Below, piece after piece: positions 49,621 through 61,540 of a stretch of DNA of 64,000 nt; the first letter of the stretch is position 1; the number at the start of each line of letters is the position of its first letter. Below the pieces are notes generated by a model that was not told where the DNA came from, did not search any database, and saw only the letters and a program-made list of their open reading frames with translations. Source of the DNA: Lepidonotus clava. Its lineage: Eukaryota > Annelida > Polychaeta > Phyllodocida > Polynoidae. Where the stretch lies: assembly GCA_936440205.1 (NCBI GenBank), contig OW387133.1:72726374-72790373 (forward strand). The letters are read 5' to 3'. The position numbers were made by a program, and so were the translations under genes.

Positions 49621-51300
49621 GTACATAATTGCTCCAAGTTGCTTCTAGAGAAAGAATAGGAAAATTGTTTCCTACTTTTTCATCAGTCTTGGTGGCATCT
49701 CTGATTGTGTAGATAAGGATTGGACATAACAACTTCTTCATAGATAGGGTAGATAAGAATTTGACGTATATGTACTTTTATTAATCAGAGTAAATAGACT
49801 TTGTTCTATATCAAATTTATGGTATCATAACCATAATATTGGATTATCAAAACGATTTTAGAAACAAAGATAAATACAGTTTGATCGTAATTATTCAATG
49901 GAGGAAGGACTACTGTAACAAAAATGGCCTTATGGCATCTCATGTGGATTCACGTTGTATTTCTTCCTAAGGTACTGCTTGTATATACAGGACAAAAATT
50001 ATAAGGGATTTTATTCAACCTAAACTTTCCTGTCTTAATTTACTTCAATCAGTTTCTGGCCAAGGCATTCTGTTGTTCTGGTGTCCTGTCCTAATAATTT
50101 TGATGGTATTAAGGGCAAGAAGTCAGGATATGTAGCAATGCGGTGTAACTAACATTCCAGAAATAAATGCTAAAGCTCTAACACGGCTGGAGGTCTCATT
50201 AATGCACCATATGGGAACGACAGTTGTGCCACCTGGTGCCAAATGAGAGTACCTCGTCCTCTCAAACGTACCTCTGATCATTATGTGTACGTCCGTGGGT
50301 GGGGGAAAATGCCTGGTTCGTTTGGTCATTGCCAGAGAATCCATGGCAGCCTTACAAATGCCTATCACCCTATGAAATCAACAAGTTTTATTTTACATAT
50401 CATTTTGTTTATGCACGTGTACATCAAGACGTGGGCCATTGCTTTTGAAGTCTGTTCAATTTTCTCACGGCAAATGCAAAACAGCCAGAACTTATACTCG
50501 ACTGTAATATCGCCGGGTTCATATGGGTAGAACACTGAATGTTAATTTCATATGGATGTAGAAAAAAGGTGTTTGTTGTTTATCTTGTTTGTTCCGTGAC
50601 GAATAACGTTTTAGTGGAAAAGATAAGTCTCAATCGTGTTTTCTTGAGTAACATCTGGAACTGCTCAAGGCATAAAACACCTGTAAGGATATTTTTCCCC
50701 GACCGAGCTACTGATTACCAGTAAGCAGCACGTAATCCAACGTAGATTTATAAGTGTTTACAGTGAAGATATATATACACAAGTTTAGTTTTTTTTATAT
50801 CTAAATTGTGGTAGATCTGTGGATTAACCTGCACTAGGTGACGCTGCACAGTTTCTGGACGTAGTTGGTACCAAGATAACTGGGTGGTGAATCTCGGAAC
50901 CGCCCACACGGTCAGGTGACCATGATGAATATTAATTACTGTAAAACCCAGAATTCTAGCCGCGCCAATTCTTACATTTGGATATTTCTGGCTAAACTTT
51001 TTTGAAAAGTAAATCGTGAGATACAGTATGATAACCCCTAATTTAGACCGGGCCCCCAGAGTTGAAGCCTGGTAAGCTCTCATTTCTGAGACAAACTTTT
51101 ATTGAAGCCGCGGCTAATATTAAAGGTTTTACGGTTAAGCCTCACGTTCCCAAGAAACATATGATAATCCCAACGCCAATGTTTTCGTTCTTATAGATTC
51201 ACTTGTTTTCTTCTATGCGTTCGAGCTGTTCTAGGACCTCTGAATATATCGTTATTTACAACCGTGAGGTATAACTGTTTCAGTTAGCTGTACACTAGCT
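49621..51300. other. DNA upstream of the giant exon
   Basis: No exon is firmly recognised. The minus-strand frame at 51083-50748 (111 residues) has no family or splice support. The promoter or 5' exon of the giant exon could lie here, but no clear core promoter was seen. Confidence 0.35.
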
Positions 51301-51584
51301 GTTGGTCATATATAAATGTCCTGCATGCATTGGACCAAAACTTCCCAAGACAGTGTATTGGGAGAAATGTGGCATCTTGGTGAGGTATATATGGGTCGGG
51401 CAGAGGTCGGATGCGAGTCGGGGTTATAGGCGGTGGGAACGGAGGAGCAGGAGAGGAGGGGGCGGAGAAGGGGGGCAGGCCTAGTTTCGGGCCTACTGGG
51501 GTGGCTGGCGTTTTTCCTGGCAGGCCTAGAAGTGCCGGGAAGTCGGCCGGGTGTGTACGTAGACGTGCCGTGGTGGTGTATACA

Positions 51585-54500
51585 ATGGCCAACTGGGGAG
51601 AAGGGGCCCCACCGGAGGTATGTGCGCCAGGTAGGGACCGCCGTCTGGGGCAGACGCCAGGGGCCGAGGAGAATTCACACTTTCTGAGAGGGACCACTGC
51701 GGCAGAACCCACCACAAACCAGGCTCCGGTAGGGCAATACCACAACAAGGCAGAGCAGTACCTTACTTCAGAGGATCAAACCGGTTCTCTATACCAGCGG
51801 AACGAGGAGTGGTGCGACCCTCCTGAGCTGCTCGGAGAAACTCACGTGAGCAGCTCAAACCAGGTGTACCCCAGACCGGGCCTGGGACGGAGGGTGGTGG
51901 TGGTGGAGGAAGCGTATGAGGTGGTAGAGGAGCAGGAGGTGGGCGGGGACTGTCGTCAGCGGGTCACCCATGACAGGTCCTACCTGTGGGACTGTTCAGC
52001 GCCCGGCAGGGGCCGTCAAGGAGGGCTGCACCAACTCAGGTGTGAACAGTCCAGTCAAAGCATGGCCGACGTGCAGCAGGCCGAGAGTGTTCAGCAGTTA
52101 GTGAAGGAACAGCAGGCCAAGGCGGACAGCATTCAGCGGAAGGCCACCGAGAAACCTATCAGTGTAGACACCGTCAAGCCTAAAGCCTCCAAATCCACAC
52201 CTCCTGAAGACACCACTAAGCCTAAATATACAGACCAGATAGCTAGTGCAGACACTATCCAACTTGACCTAGATGCATCTGAGGAGAAAATATCTGAGCA
52301 AAGCTCATCAAACTCAGTGGAAACTGAGGATAGTTTCCCTGGCACTGACCTACTTGAGAACGAGCGACTCAGCCGCCTCCGTGAGCTGAGGGAGCAGCTC
52401 AGCTCAACTCGACTCAGCTCACCGGCCGACAGTGTGGCGTCCGGTCAGTTCGACGACGTGGACGCCGAGTCCGTGTCGTCGTTACCCTCAAGTCGCGGAC
52501 GTCGCAGTAGGACGACGAGTGGCTGCAGTGACGTGACGCACACGTCCCACATAATCCACCCCATCCAGGACCTGGTGATCCCCCTACCGGACAGCTCCGA
52601 CTATATGCGGGCAAAGTACGCCTCCCTGGACAACCTACGCGACTCGCCCATCCCCCTGCCCGACTGCTCGGGATTCTTCAGCCCCATGAGTGAGGACACC
52701 CTCAGCGCCGCCTCCTGCACCTCCCCCACCAGCCCGGAGGCCAGGGGCCTGGAGGGAGTGGTGGGCGGGGATGGGTACCACCGGGGCACTGAGGCCCATT
52801 CATTCAGCACCCAGCCCGACCGACCCAGGAGCAGAGAGACTACTCCAGTAGCCGGTACGTCGGGCTTCACCCCGCTAACTGCGACGGAGAAGAGCAGAGC
52901 TACCGACAGCGGGTCATACGGACACTACGTGAGGAAGGAGAGGGAGGAGAAGATGGAGTCTAAGACGTCCTCCTCTACTGCTCATAGTACGTCCACAGGA
53001 CGAGCTGCTCCTAGCACTGGGCGAGCTGCTCCCGGGGGTAAGGACCAGCCCAGGTCCACCTCCCGCGAGCCGTACACACCTGGCAGTTACATGGCCAACA
53101 GAGATAAATACTTCGGGAAGTCCAGCACTGAGGAGACTTCGCTAGGATCGTCTTCCTCTTCGTCCACGTCAACCTCCAGGCAGAGCTCGGAGTATGAGTC
53201 TGTCATGTCATCCAACGTTTCAGAATCTCAGCAAGGTTTGAGAATGAGCAAATCAGACGCCAGTTTGTTGGAACACCTCGGGGGTACTCAGAGAAAAGAG
53301 AAGACGGTGGAAGACCGTGACTTCAGCCACAAACGGGAGACGGCCAGCAACACGTACGCCTCGTCCGCCGACCTCCGGGAGAGTCTGCTCAGGGAGAGCC
53401 TGGCCAAAGACAGCCTGGCCAGGGACAGCGAGAGCAGGGACAGCTTGGTGAAGCAGGTCTTAATGCGAGAGGCAATTGAGAAGGAGTCGGCCAAGAATAG
53501 GTCTGCACAGAAGACGAGCAGACCTGAGCAAATGTCGGGCAGACATGAGCAAGTGGCAGGCAGACATGATGAGATTGCAGGCAGGCATGAAGAGATTGCA
53601 GGCAGGCATGAGGAGATTGCAGGCAGACATGAACAAATGGCAGGCAGACATGAACAGGTGGCAGACAGACATGAGCAGATGTCAAGCAGACATGAGCAAA
53701 TGGCGGGCAGACATGAGCAGATGTCAAGCAGGCATGAGCAGATGTCAAGCAGGCATGAGGAAGTGGCTAGCAAAAATGAGCAAACCCGACATGAGCAGAT
53801 GGGGGGCAGACCTGAGCAGAAGGCGAGCAGGTTGTCTGCTGACCCTGAGCAGCACATCCCAGTAGACGTGGTGCTAGACAGCGGACGTCTGAGCGCCATC
53901 AGAGAGTCCCTGAGTAACACGCCACTGTCTGGTTACTCTCTGAAGGACTACAAGAACTACGTGGCCAGGAACTACGGCCAGGAAGAGGCAGCGAGGATTC
54001 GAGACAGCACCCCTAAGCCGTACACTGTGCGCTACGACTCCCCTACTGGAAGCACTTCAAGTTACGAGAGGCTGGGCCACAAGGAAGGGCCCAGCTACCA
54101 GCCGTACTACGTGTCGACGGACGACGCCCAGAGCATCACCTCGGATTATCAGGATTATCTGAGCAGGAGAACGGAGAGTCTCCTCAACGAGAAGAACTAC
54201 GGGGACTCTGGGTCCAGAACCACTGCTGGGTCATACGGTGGGTACGACCTGCCCAGGAGGGCGGAGAGCCTGGGGCCGGACAGGACCTACTCCTCCAGTG
54301 GCCAGAGGACGTCGGGGTACAGGAGCGACGACTACACCAGCTACGCCGACTCCTCCTCCTCCTCGGCTGGTGAGCATGCCTATAGACCCTCCAGGCCGCG
54401 CGCCGAGTGGGTTAGAGGAGAAGGGGACCCTGGAGGTGAAAGAGAACCCGGGTACGAGCGGGGGCCTGACTACACTGACCGCGGACCTGGGTTTGAGCGC

Positions 54501-55563
54501 GGCCCCCGACCCCGGCAGTTCCAGCGGTCGTCGTCCACCGACTCGACCAGCTCCAGCTACCGCCGGGAGCGGCAGGCCGAGTCGAGCAGGAGGAAGAGGC
54601 GCTCTCTGTTTGACCGGCCGTCGCTCTTTGACCGGGAGGGCATCAGGGACCTGCTCGACGACCTGCTCGACGACAAGGAGCTCGACAAGTTCAACCTGTG
54701 GGAGCGCCACTCGGGCCTGCTGGGGGACGACGACTTCTGCAGGGACTTCTTCACCAAGGACTGGGACTGGCCCGACCGGAGGAGGAGGGACGAGGACGAC
54801 GACGACTTCTTTAGGGATATTTCCAGGAGGAAAAGCAGCAAAAAGACGGTGACCAGGGAGGTACGGGAGGAGGACCAGGGCAGGGGGCAGAGGGTGCACC
54901 GGATGAAAAGGACCGAGTCTATGGAGAGTGACACCTCTATGGGTGGGCTGGGGCGAGGAGGACTCGGCGAGCGAGCAGCTCACGGGGGCAGCTCGAGCAG
55001 CTCGGGAACTGCTCACCGCCAACAACAAGAGTATGACGATAGGTCTGAGAGCAGCTCCTCCTCAGGGAGCTCCGCTCGCGGCCGCCAGTCAACGAACACC
55101 GGTAGCGTTTTCAACGATGCCAAGTTTAAGTTTGGGAGTTTTGGGAGTTTCGAGGAAGAGGGGCAGGAGAAAAGTATGGGAGGTGAGGGGCGCGGAGCTG
55201 CTCCCGAAGAAAGGAGAGGGAATGGCGGAGCTGCTCGAGAAGAGAGGGGAGGGAATGGCGGAGCTGCTCGAGAAGAAAGGAGAGGGAATGGCGGAGCTGC
55301 TCGAGAAGAAAGGGGAGGGAATGGCGGAGCTGCTCGAGAAGAAAGGGGAGGCAATGGTGGAGCTGCTCGAGAAGCAAGGGGAGGCAATGGAGCTGCTCGG
55401 GAGGAGAGGGGAGGGGAAGGAGGAGCAGGTCGTGGAGTGTCGGATAAGGACACCCTCTTTTTCAGGGACTTCGATGACCTGGTTCATCGCTTCAAAGATC
55501 TCAAATGGAAATCAGCATTTCAATCCTACGACAAGGACGGCAAAAACGATGATCAAGAACAGG
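51585..55563 (+). CDS. giant exon: large low-complexity, probably disordered protein (partial)
   Basis: The frame is open for about 4.2 kb. The first ATG (51411) has a poor context; the ATG at 51585 (ACAATGG, MANWGEGAPP...) is better and is chosen. A possible acceptor (TTTTTCCTGGCAG, ending 51523) means an upstream exon cannot be excluded. The exon ends at donor CAGG|GTAAGT (55564) in phase 1, giving 1326 residues plus one base. Numbering from 51411: basic/acidic and Ser-rich to about 700; 15 heptads of the GRHEQMA type at 703-807; Ser/Tyr-rich to 1060; a charged aromatic block at 1065-1137 (SLFDRPSLFDR, KDWDWPDRRRR); seven EERGGNGGAAR units at 1266-1341; an acidic tail with FFRDFDDLVHRFKDLKW. 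No known domain is recognised. It could be an alternative N-terminal exon of the RASSF-like gene (same strand, same phase) or a separate gene. Confidence 0.75.
53517..53831 (+). repeat. 21-bp coding minisatellite (15 heptads)
   Basis: Fifteen 21-bp units encode [GS]RHEQ[MV][AS]-type heptads (H and two acidic or polar residues per unit), in frame with the giant exon. Units differ by single codons, with sub-patterns (GRHEEIA three times, SRHEQMS three times) that suggest local duplications. The charged heptad spacing could give a helical or coiled segment, but there is no regular hydrophobic a/d pattern. Confidence 0.85.
55206..55433 (+). repeat. 33-bp coding minisatellite (about 7 units)
   Basis: About seven 33-bp units encode EE[RA][RG]GNGGAAR in the frame of the giant exon; the sixth unit is 30 bp. 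Each unit contains GGAGCTGCTCGAG. Because 33 is a multiple of 3, all frames can remain open; one other plus frame reads as an 11-residue MAELLEKKGEG repeat. Confidence 0.85.
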
Positions 55564-58500
55564 GTAAGTAGGATTGTTTTTATTCAAAACTATTTTGATA
55601 AAAATGAAACATTCCATCTGCAATTTTTCATTTTAAATATGTCGCTATAAATCCTTTGTTTGTCTTCGTTCATTGGTAATTATATCTTTATATGAAGATT
55701 TATTCATTGTTTCGTAGATTTACTGATTTGTATGATTAATTGGTATGATAAAGGAACAGTGGTTGGAAGATGTAGCGTGAATCAAAAGGAAGTTGTAGTG
55801 CTAATTGGGGTAAAACATGCCCTGATACTGTATCACAACTGTGAAGATGCTTTGGTATTTCAAGGATATTTATCACATGTGTGTCTTTGTGCTGTACGTC
55901 CAAGCCTGATATCATATCAGTGTTTTTACTAACACAACAACCGCATTGATATGATAAACATACGACTTACAAGTAATTTTGACTTCACCATTTTGTTAAG
56001 CGAAAATTGTTTTACATAACTTTTATCCATAATGAATACGTGTTCCCCAACTGAAAACCTGACACTTTGGGCTCAATCACAGCGTTCTTTCCAACAGGAC
56101 CGTGTGTTACACTGGGTTGTCAGTTTACAGGCTTTTCTTTCGGCAACAAATGTAAAAAGCTGCCATTTAATATTTACTGAAATACTACATGTATAAACTT
56201 GTCTTTGATATCGGAAAAATACTTAGGTCCTTTTCTGTCCTGGCTGGCATTCCTGGTTGAATGAAACTCTACCAAACCTATAAAATCTACAGTTCCGCCT
56301 CCAAGAGACAGAGTTAAAACTAAAGAAAAAATTCCAGTGTAATTATTCTTCAGTGACTCGACTTGTAAACATGTTGGTATAGCTATGGGAAGTATTGCTA
56401 ACGTTGGCAACTCACGTACCAGATTATGTCTGTTCTGCGTAATAGTAAGCAGTTCGGTCTCGCCCCTGACCTTCTGTTATAAGTCACAACTCCAGTGAAC
56501 AATGACTCACCACCTGATATCACATCCAAGAAAGTGCCATGGGTAACAGATTTGATGCTGATGTTTACTGTGGTCGGAGATTCATCGAAAGTATATTGCT
56601 GAATATTATCAGTGTCTACACTGGAAAAAAAGTAAATTATACCCCCTCCTCTCCCCACGAGAGAAAGAAGAAAAAGTTCACGGACTTTTTATCTTATAGA
56701 GGTATTTTAGAAGTAAAGTATATTTATAGATACTTTGGTTGGACACAGACTTCCTTGCCAGCTAGTGCTCCCTACAGAGATCGTAAACGTTTGTTAGGAC
56801 CAGGGGAGGATCGCAGTGAAGACCCATTTGGCTGGATCCTCTTACCCGAAGGGTCCATAGATTAGTGTCTAAACCCTGTTACCTTCCTGTTGTACAAGCC
56901 AACCCCTCCCTAGTAGGCTCCAAACCACTCAGCTACTCTCCACCCAGATGACAGGTTAACTTCTGCTTTTAGGAATATCATATGGCTTCCCTCTAAACCT
57001 CTGCTTGGAGGGAAGCCACCCCCAGTCCCTGTTCTCAGTAGGTGAAGAATGCTCGCACTAATTCACTGCTGGCAGATGTAGGTTTGGGCAGTACACAAAC
57101 GCCTAGAACTGACGACGGGGGTGTTACCAGGCCTTCTGAGGCCTAATGGTGAAGATCTTTCATCAACGTCGAGAGGTGTGCTTGTTACGAAATCCTCCAC
57201 TGATGTACCCTGGAGGCTGCCCAGCAGGATGTATTCATCGAATCGTCCAAGATTCTTTAAAATTATAGGACAAGCACTAAACCATGAAATGACTCAAATT
57301 TGCATGGAACCCTCCAACATACATCTGGAATTGTTCCGTATTTTACAGCTGGGTATACCCCTGTCTTGGCTTCTCTTCAGAAAACAGCCCCAGCCTTCCC
57401 CGACTATGACTAATACCATACCTTCCAAGAAGTCTGCTTCGTCCTAGAATAATCCAGATTTATTAAATCACAGGGTTGGCTAAGTGGTACATTTTACGTT
57501 CTTAGAACACGTGGCCTGATATTTCTGCCAGCCTGGTATTTGCACTCTCTGCAAGTTTGCGCCCTCTTTTGAAAACTTTTTTGTATTATATTATAACTTT
57601 CATATGTCGTCAATCTATACAGAAGATCAATGAATATAATTGAGTTAAGTCCCATTGAAAAAAAGGGGAAAAGTTTGAAATAGAATAGGACATCGAATTT
57701 CAAACAGAGATACATGTACTAAATATTTCAACATTTTCCTACTGTAACATTTTAAGCAAATAAGTCATTTGACAATTCGATTTTTAGAAACGATGTACCA
57801 TACATCTGTACTGTGTAACCTAAAAAAGAAATATTTTGTTGCCAGCATTAGCGTAAGCGGGTACCCTAGTCTAAAAATACCAAGAAAATAATCCGCATTC
57901 TAGCAAAATAGACTTGGAAAGAATGTCACTTGAAAAGGATTATATACTTGTTGCAAGATGCAACAGTTGCAGTTTTTGCAACAGTGTTTCTTAAGTTGCA
58001 ATACCGTGCCGGGCAGCTTACTGGTTAAATGCTAGTGTTCCAGGTGTGTACCACGATAGCAGTGATCTAAGAGCCTCACCCCAGAGGTAGAAGACATCTT
58101 ATGCTTGGCTCGGTAACTTGAGAGGGGAGGCCTAGATTAGAGGCTCTGAGAAGGAGGGGTAATTCTGAAGTCTGCGGCAGTCCAGGGTTCCCCCTACTGA
58201 GAAAGAAAATAAAAATGGGAGTTTTGCACCGATTGTGTCAGTTCTGGAGCGGTCGGAAGCAAATAGATATCAGTGTTGTTTCACATGATTGTTTACCGAA
58301 GTAGGTACATAATTTGCTTTGTGTGAAAGTAAATAAAAAAACAGGCTGCTAACAAAAGGTATACTCCTTGAGACTAATAATGATGTATTTGTATGTAACA
58401 CCTTGGAACCTATTGATGTTATTTCCGTTTGTCTTTGTTTTCTGTCGATACACTTTTAAAAATATGTAATAAACTTGTTATTTGTATAACATGTTGGAGG

Positions 58501-59287
58501 ACTCGTATCAAGAGGAGGTCCATTGATTCGCTACTCGTTCCTTTTGATCCATGCTACATCTAGACTTGACCAATAAATAATATGCTTCTGTCGTCTCTTA
58601 GTTTATAGTCCATGTTTAATCTACTGTCTTTTACTTTGCCTGATGACCATAGATTATTAACACAACGTTAATCTTCGTGGTACTTGACCATATGACCCCT
58701 GTGCCTCTTTGCCTGTTGCAGAGCCGCCCAGTTCCAAACCGAAGTAGATCTATGCTTTCTGACGCCTCTCTCTACCCGGCCACACTCACAGATGTCCAAC
58801 ACTGCCCAGTTGCTACATCATGGAACTATGCCACTCTCAACCTATTGATCTTAGCCAAACTGTTTTTCTTTTTTAATGACATTGTATATTTTACTCATGC
58901 AGAGAAAGAATTGAGCAAAGCTTTTTGAGTCTCAATATTAGCTGGTCTAGATGAAACATGGCTATCAAAAGGAAGCATTGGTTATTTGAATTTTGAAAAG
59001 AATATTCTGTTATTCTCTTTTTCTTTGATTAGTGTACTTTCAGAAGCATGCTGTTGCGAATGCCACTGTTGTATTAAAGAATGTTTTTAATCCGACTTAT
59101 TTAGCCAAAGTTGTATTCTGACCCAAGTTAACATGTTGGTTAAGTTGCATCCGTATGATTTTATTTATTTTCCATATTTATGAAAGCTGTGATAGGTTTT
59201 TAGATGTTCATGTAAATAGAAAGTAGGCTAGTGTTTAGGGCGTAGATATTTAGTTTTTTCGAACTTAAATGTTAGCTTCGTTATCTG
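55564..59287. other. intron or intergenic DNA after the giant exon
   Basis: No following exon could be recognised; RA-domain signatures expected of RASSF were not found. Small GTTGCA-type repeats lie near 57950-58000. The frames at 56539-56865 and 57121-57447 (108 residues each) have no family likeness. Confidence 0.4.
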
Positions 59288-59291
59288 TTAA

Positions 59292-59996
59292 GGATAGACA
59301 ACACCTCTCAGCGGTGAATTCACGGGACTCTCTCTAAATGGGAATATATCATTCAATGTAAACAACATAACCATAGGGTTTATATCATTGAATACATTAT
59401 TAATTAAGCTTTCTGTTGATATAATTCACTTTGTAATGTGAAGATGTGTGTGTCTGTACTCATACCCAAAATAGGAAAAACGTATTTTTAACTTTTATTT
59501 TTTGAACAAGGATATCTCACTTACTACTTCATAAAAAGAACTGAAATTTTCACAGCATATAGATAACATTCATTCAGAGGGAAGCGTGTCTCAGATTTTT
59601 TATTTATGTCCTAGTTTTTATTTTATTAATTGTAGAAAATTAATTGGAAAAAAATAACAAAAAGTTTCCCGTTTTTTGTCATAAAATAAAAACTAAGGCC
59701 TAAATAGAAAATCTGAGACACGCTTCCCTCCATACAAATGTTATGAATAAGCCCCCAAAATTTCATAACAATCAATCGAGGGATAGCTGAGATAATCATG
59801 TTCAAAAAATAAAAGTCAAAAAATCAATTTTCTTTCTCTGATTCCTTCAAAATTGGGAGGAAAACAATTTAATCTACAACCAAAGATAGAGAAAAAATCA
59901 TTCTACAATTTGGTAAGAATTAAATTACTGTGCCTTTAAAAGACAGAGCGCAATATGAATTGCTGTAAATTGTCTGCTGAGAGGTGTTGTCTATCC
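59292..59996. mobile_element. foldback TTAA MITE, copy 2 (705 bp)
   Basis: TTAA flanks both sides (59288-59291 and 59997-60000). Terminal inverted repeats of 21 bp are perfect (starting GGATAGACAACACC). Nested inner inverted repeats (GAGGGAAGCGTGTCTCAGAT near 59577 against ATCTGAGACACGCTTCCCTC near 59720) make a near full-length hairpin. The outermost GGATAGACAAC, the inner blocks and the length match copy 1, but the bases between have diverged, so the copies are related subfamily members. Confidence 0.85.
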
Positions 59997-60000
59997 TTAA

Positions 60001-61260
60001 AAGACTTTTCAATTAAAACGAATCAAACCACGGTCAATGTTTATATCATTCTATCTCTAAATGTGTAATGATGTTAAATACAACTCTATTAAATGCATAA
60101 TATGGATTATGTCACATCTGGTAACGCTAACATCTAGTTTTAGTCAGACATATGGTGCCATCTAGTGTCTCACACTCAAGCCAAATGTATGTGCCACTGA
60201 CGAGAAGACAACACTGTGTCCCCGTGTTCTTCCACATTACCCACAGCTATATTAGACTGTTAATACAGAGATGTACCCGAATGCATACAGAGTAAGATGG
60301 CGACCAAGTATGCAGTCCAGATTTGAACCAGTGAAATTTAAAGCCGTTTGTCAAAATGCTAAGTAAGCTCTTCCAAAACTCTAAAAAGCAATATATGCAT
60401 ACAGAAAGGTAACATGTCATACAATCTGAAAACTAGTATATCAAGCAACAAGGAAAACATTTATCGCTTTTAGTTGTATAAAAGATTAACTTGGCCACGA
60501 AAACTGGGTGTCTACATTTAACTATATTCTTATTAAACTCCTATAGACCTCAACACTAACACGTTTCTGATCATTCTTTATAATCCCCGAGGCCTTTGCA
60601 ATACTGTAGAGATGTTTACTGTTTCTCCATAGAACATATATTATTTCATTGATATGGAAAATGACGTATTCACTTGAAGTCGAATTCTTCCTATTGGAGA
60701 AAATCCTTATAATACCCAGAGCACGATATTCAGAGTAATGTTTGCGATGAGAGGTCTATAATGTATAAATGTTCGTTGCCACAGTGATCGAAATGTTATT
60801 TTATCTGTCACTTTGGTCCATCTATATAGATCTACAAAAAAAAAAGACGAATAGTGAATGCCTTACAAATAAACTATGATATTGACCCGTTATTCGTCTT
60901 GCGTTGTTTCTTTCATATATATGTGCAGTGTCATCTCAGAAGTACAAGTTAAAAAGGTATATAAATCACATACCCAACAAAAACTTGTTTCTAAGTAGTG
61001 ACTGTCAGTTTCATTCCTGGAGCATTGAACGTGTAATATGTACAGTATGAGCTGATGCATTTGTGTTTTCTTTTCTTTTCTGTGGGGGTTTGGTGGGGGT
61101 AATTATTTGTTTTACTCTACAAGAATGGGGTTCATTATCTTGGCTCATAATAGTAGACAGGACTATTTGTACAAGTATGGCGGTAACTAGACTGGATAAT
61201 ATTTTGGATGAGAATGTGTTGATACACATCATTCTGTGTCACCACACATAATATGTTATG
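60001..61260. other. AT-rich DNA, nothing firmly recognised
   Basis: A YY1-like AAGATGGCG at about 60296 is isolated. The stretch near 60765-60800 resembles a block at 61425-61450 (GTTCGTTGCCACAGTGATCG-type), an outlying trace of the degenerate repeat to the right. Confidence 0.35.
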
Positions 61261-61274
61261 TGATACATATAGTT

Positions 61275-61540
61275 CTACTTTGCTTGTCTTATATGAATAG
61301 CCTGTTTACCGTAGAGAATAATGACTGGTATTTGTACAATATTTCTACCAGCGCTTGTAGGAAGTCGTTCTAACATTGAAGAAAACGTTATAATTGCGAC
61401 AAAAAGTTTAAAACGTAGGCACATTCGTTGTCACAGGGACCGAAATGTGACTACGATCTACTTTGCTTGTTTTATATGAATATCCTGTTTACAATATACA
61501 GGATAAATGATTTGTATCTGTAGGACATTTACCAGCATGT
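61275..61540 (+). repeat. degenerate tandem duplication (about 183-bp period)
   Basis: CTACTTTGCTTG followed by 'ttatatgaat' and 'cctgttta' occurs from 61275 and again from 61458, with further similarity down to a 'taccagc' word. Divergence is considerable, so this is an old duplication. Confidence 0.6.

Noticed and set aside
51411-51584. Extra 58 N-terminal residues for the giant exon from the ATG at 51411
   Set aside because: The start context is poor (C at -3), the sequence is G-run-rich and spans a possible splice acceptor at 51523; the ATG at 51585 is better. Not excluded.
53288-55487. Several long minus-strand and alternate-frame open frames across the giant exon (up to 265 residues)
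   Set aside because: They mirror the repeat blocks and GC-rich codons of the main frame; repeat periods divisible by 3 keep all frames open. They have no start context or splice support of their own.
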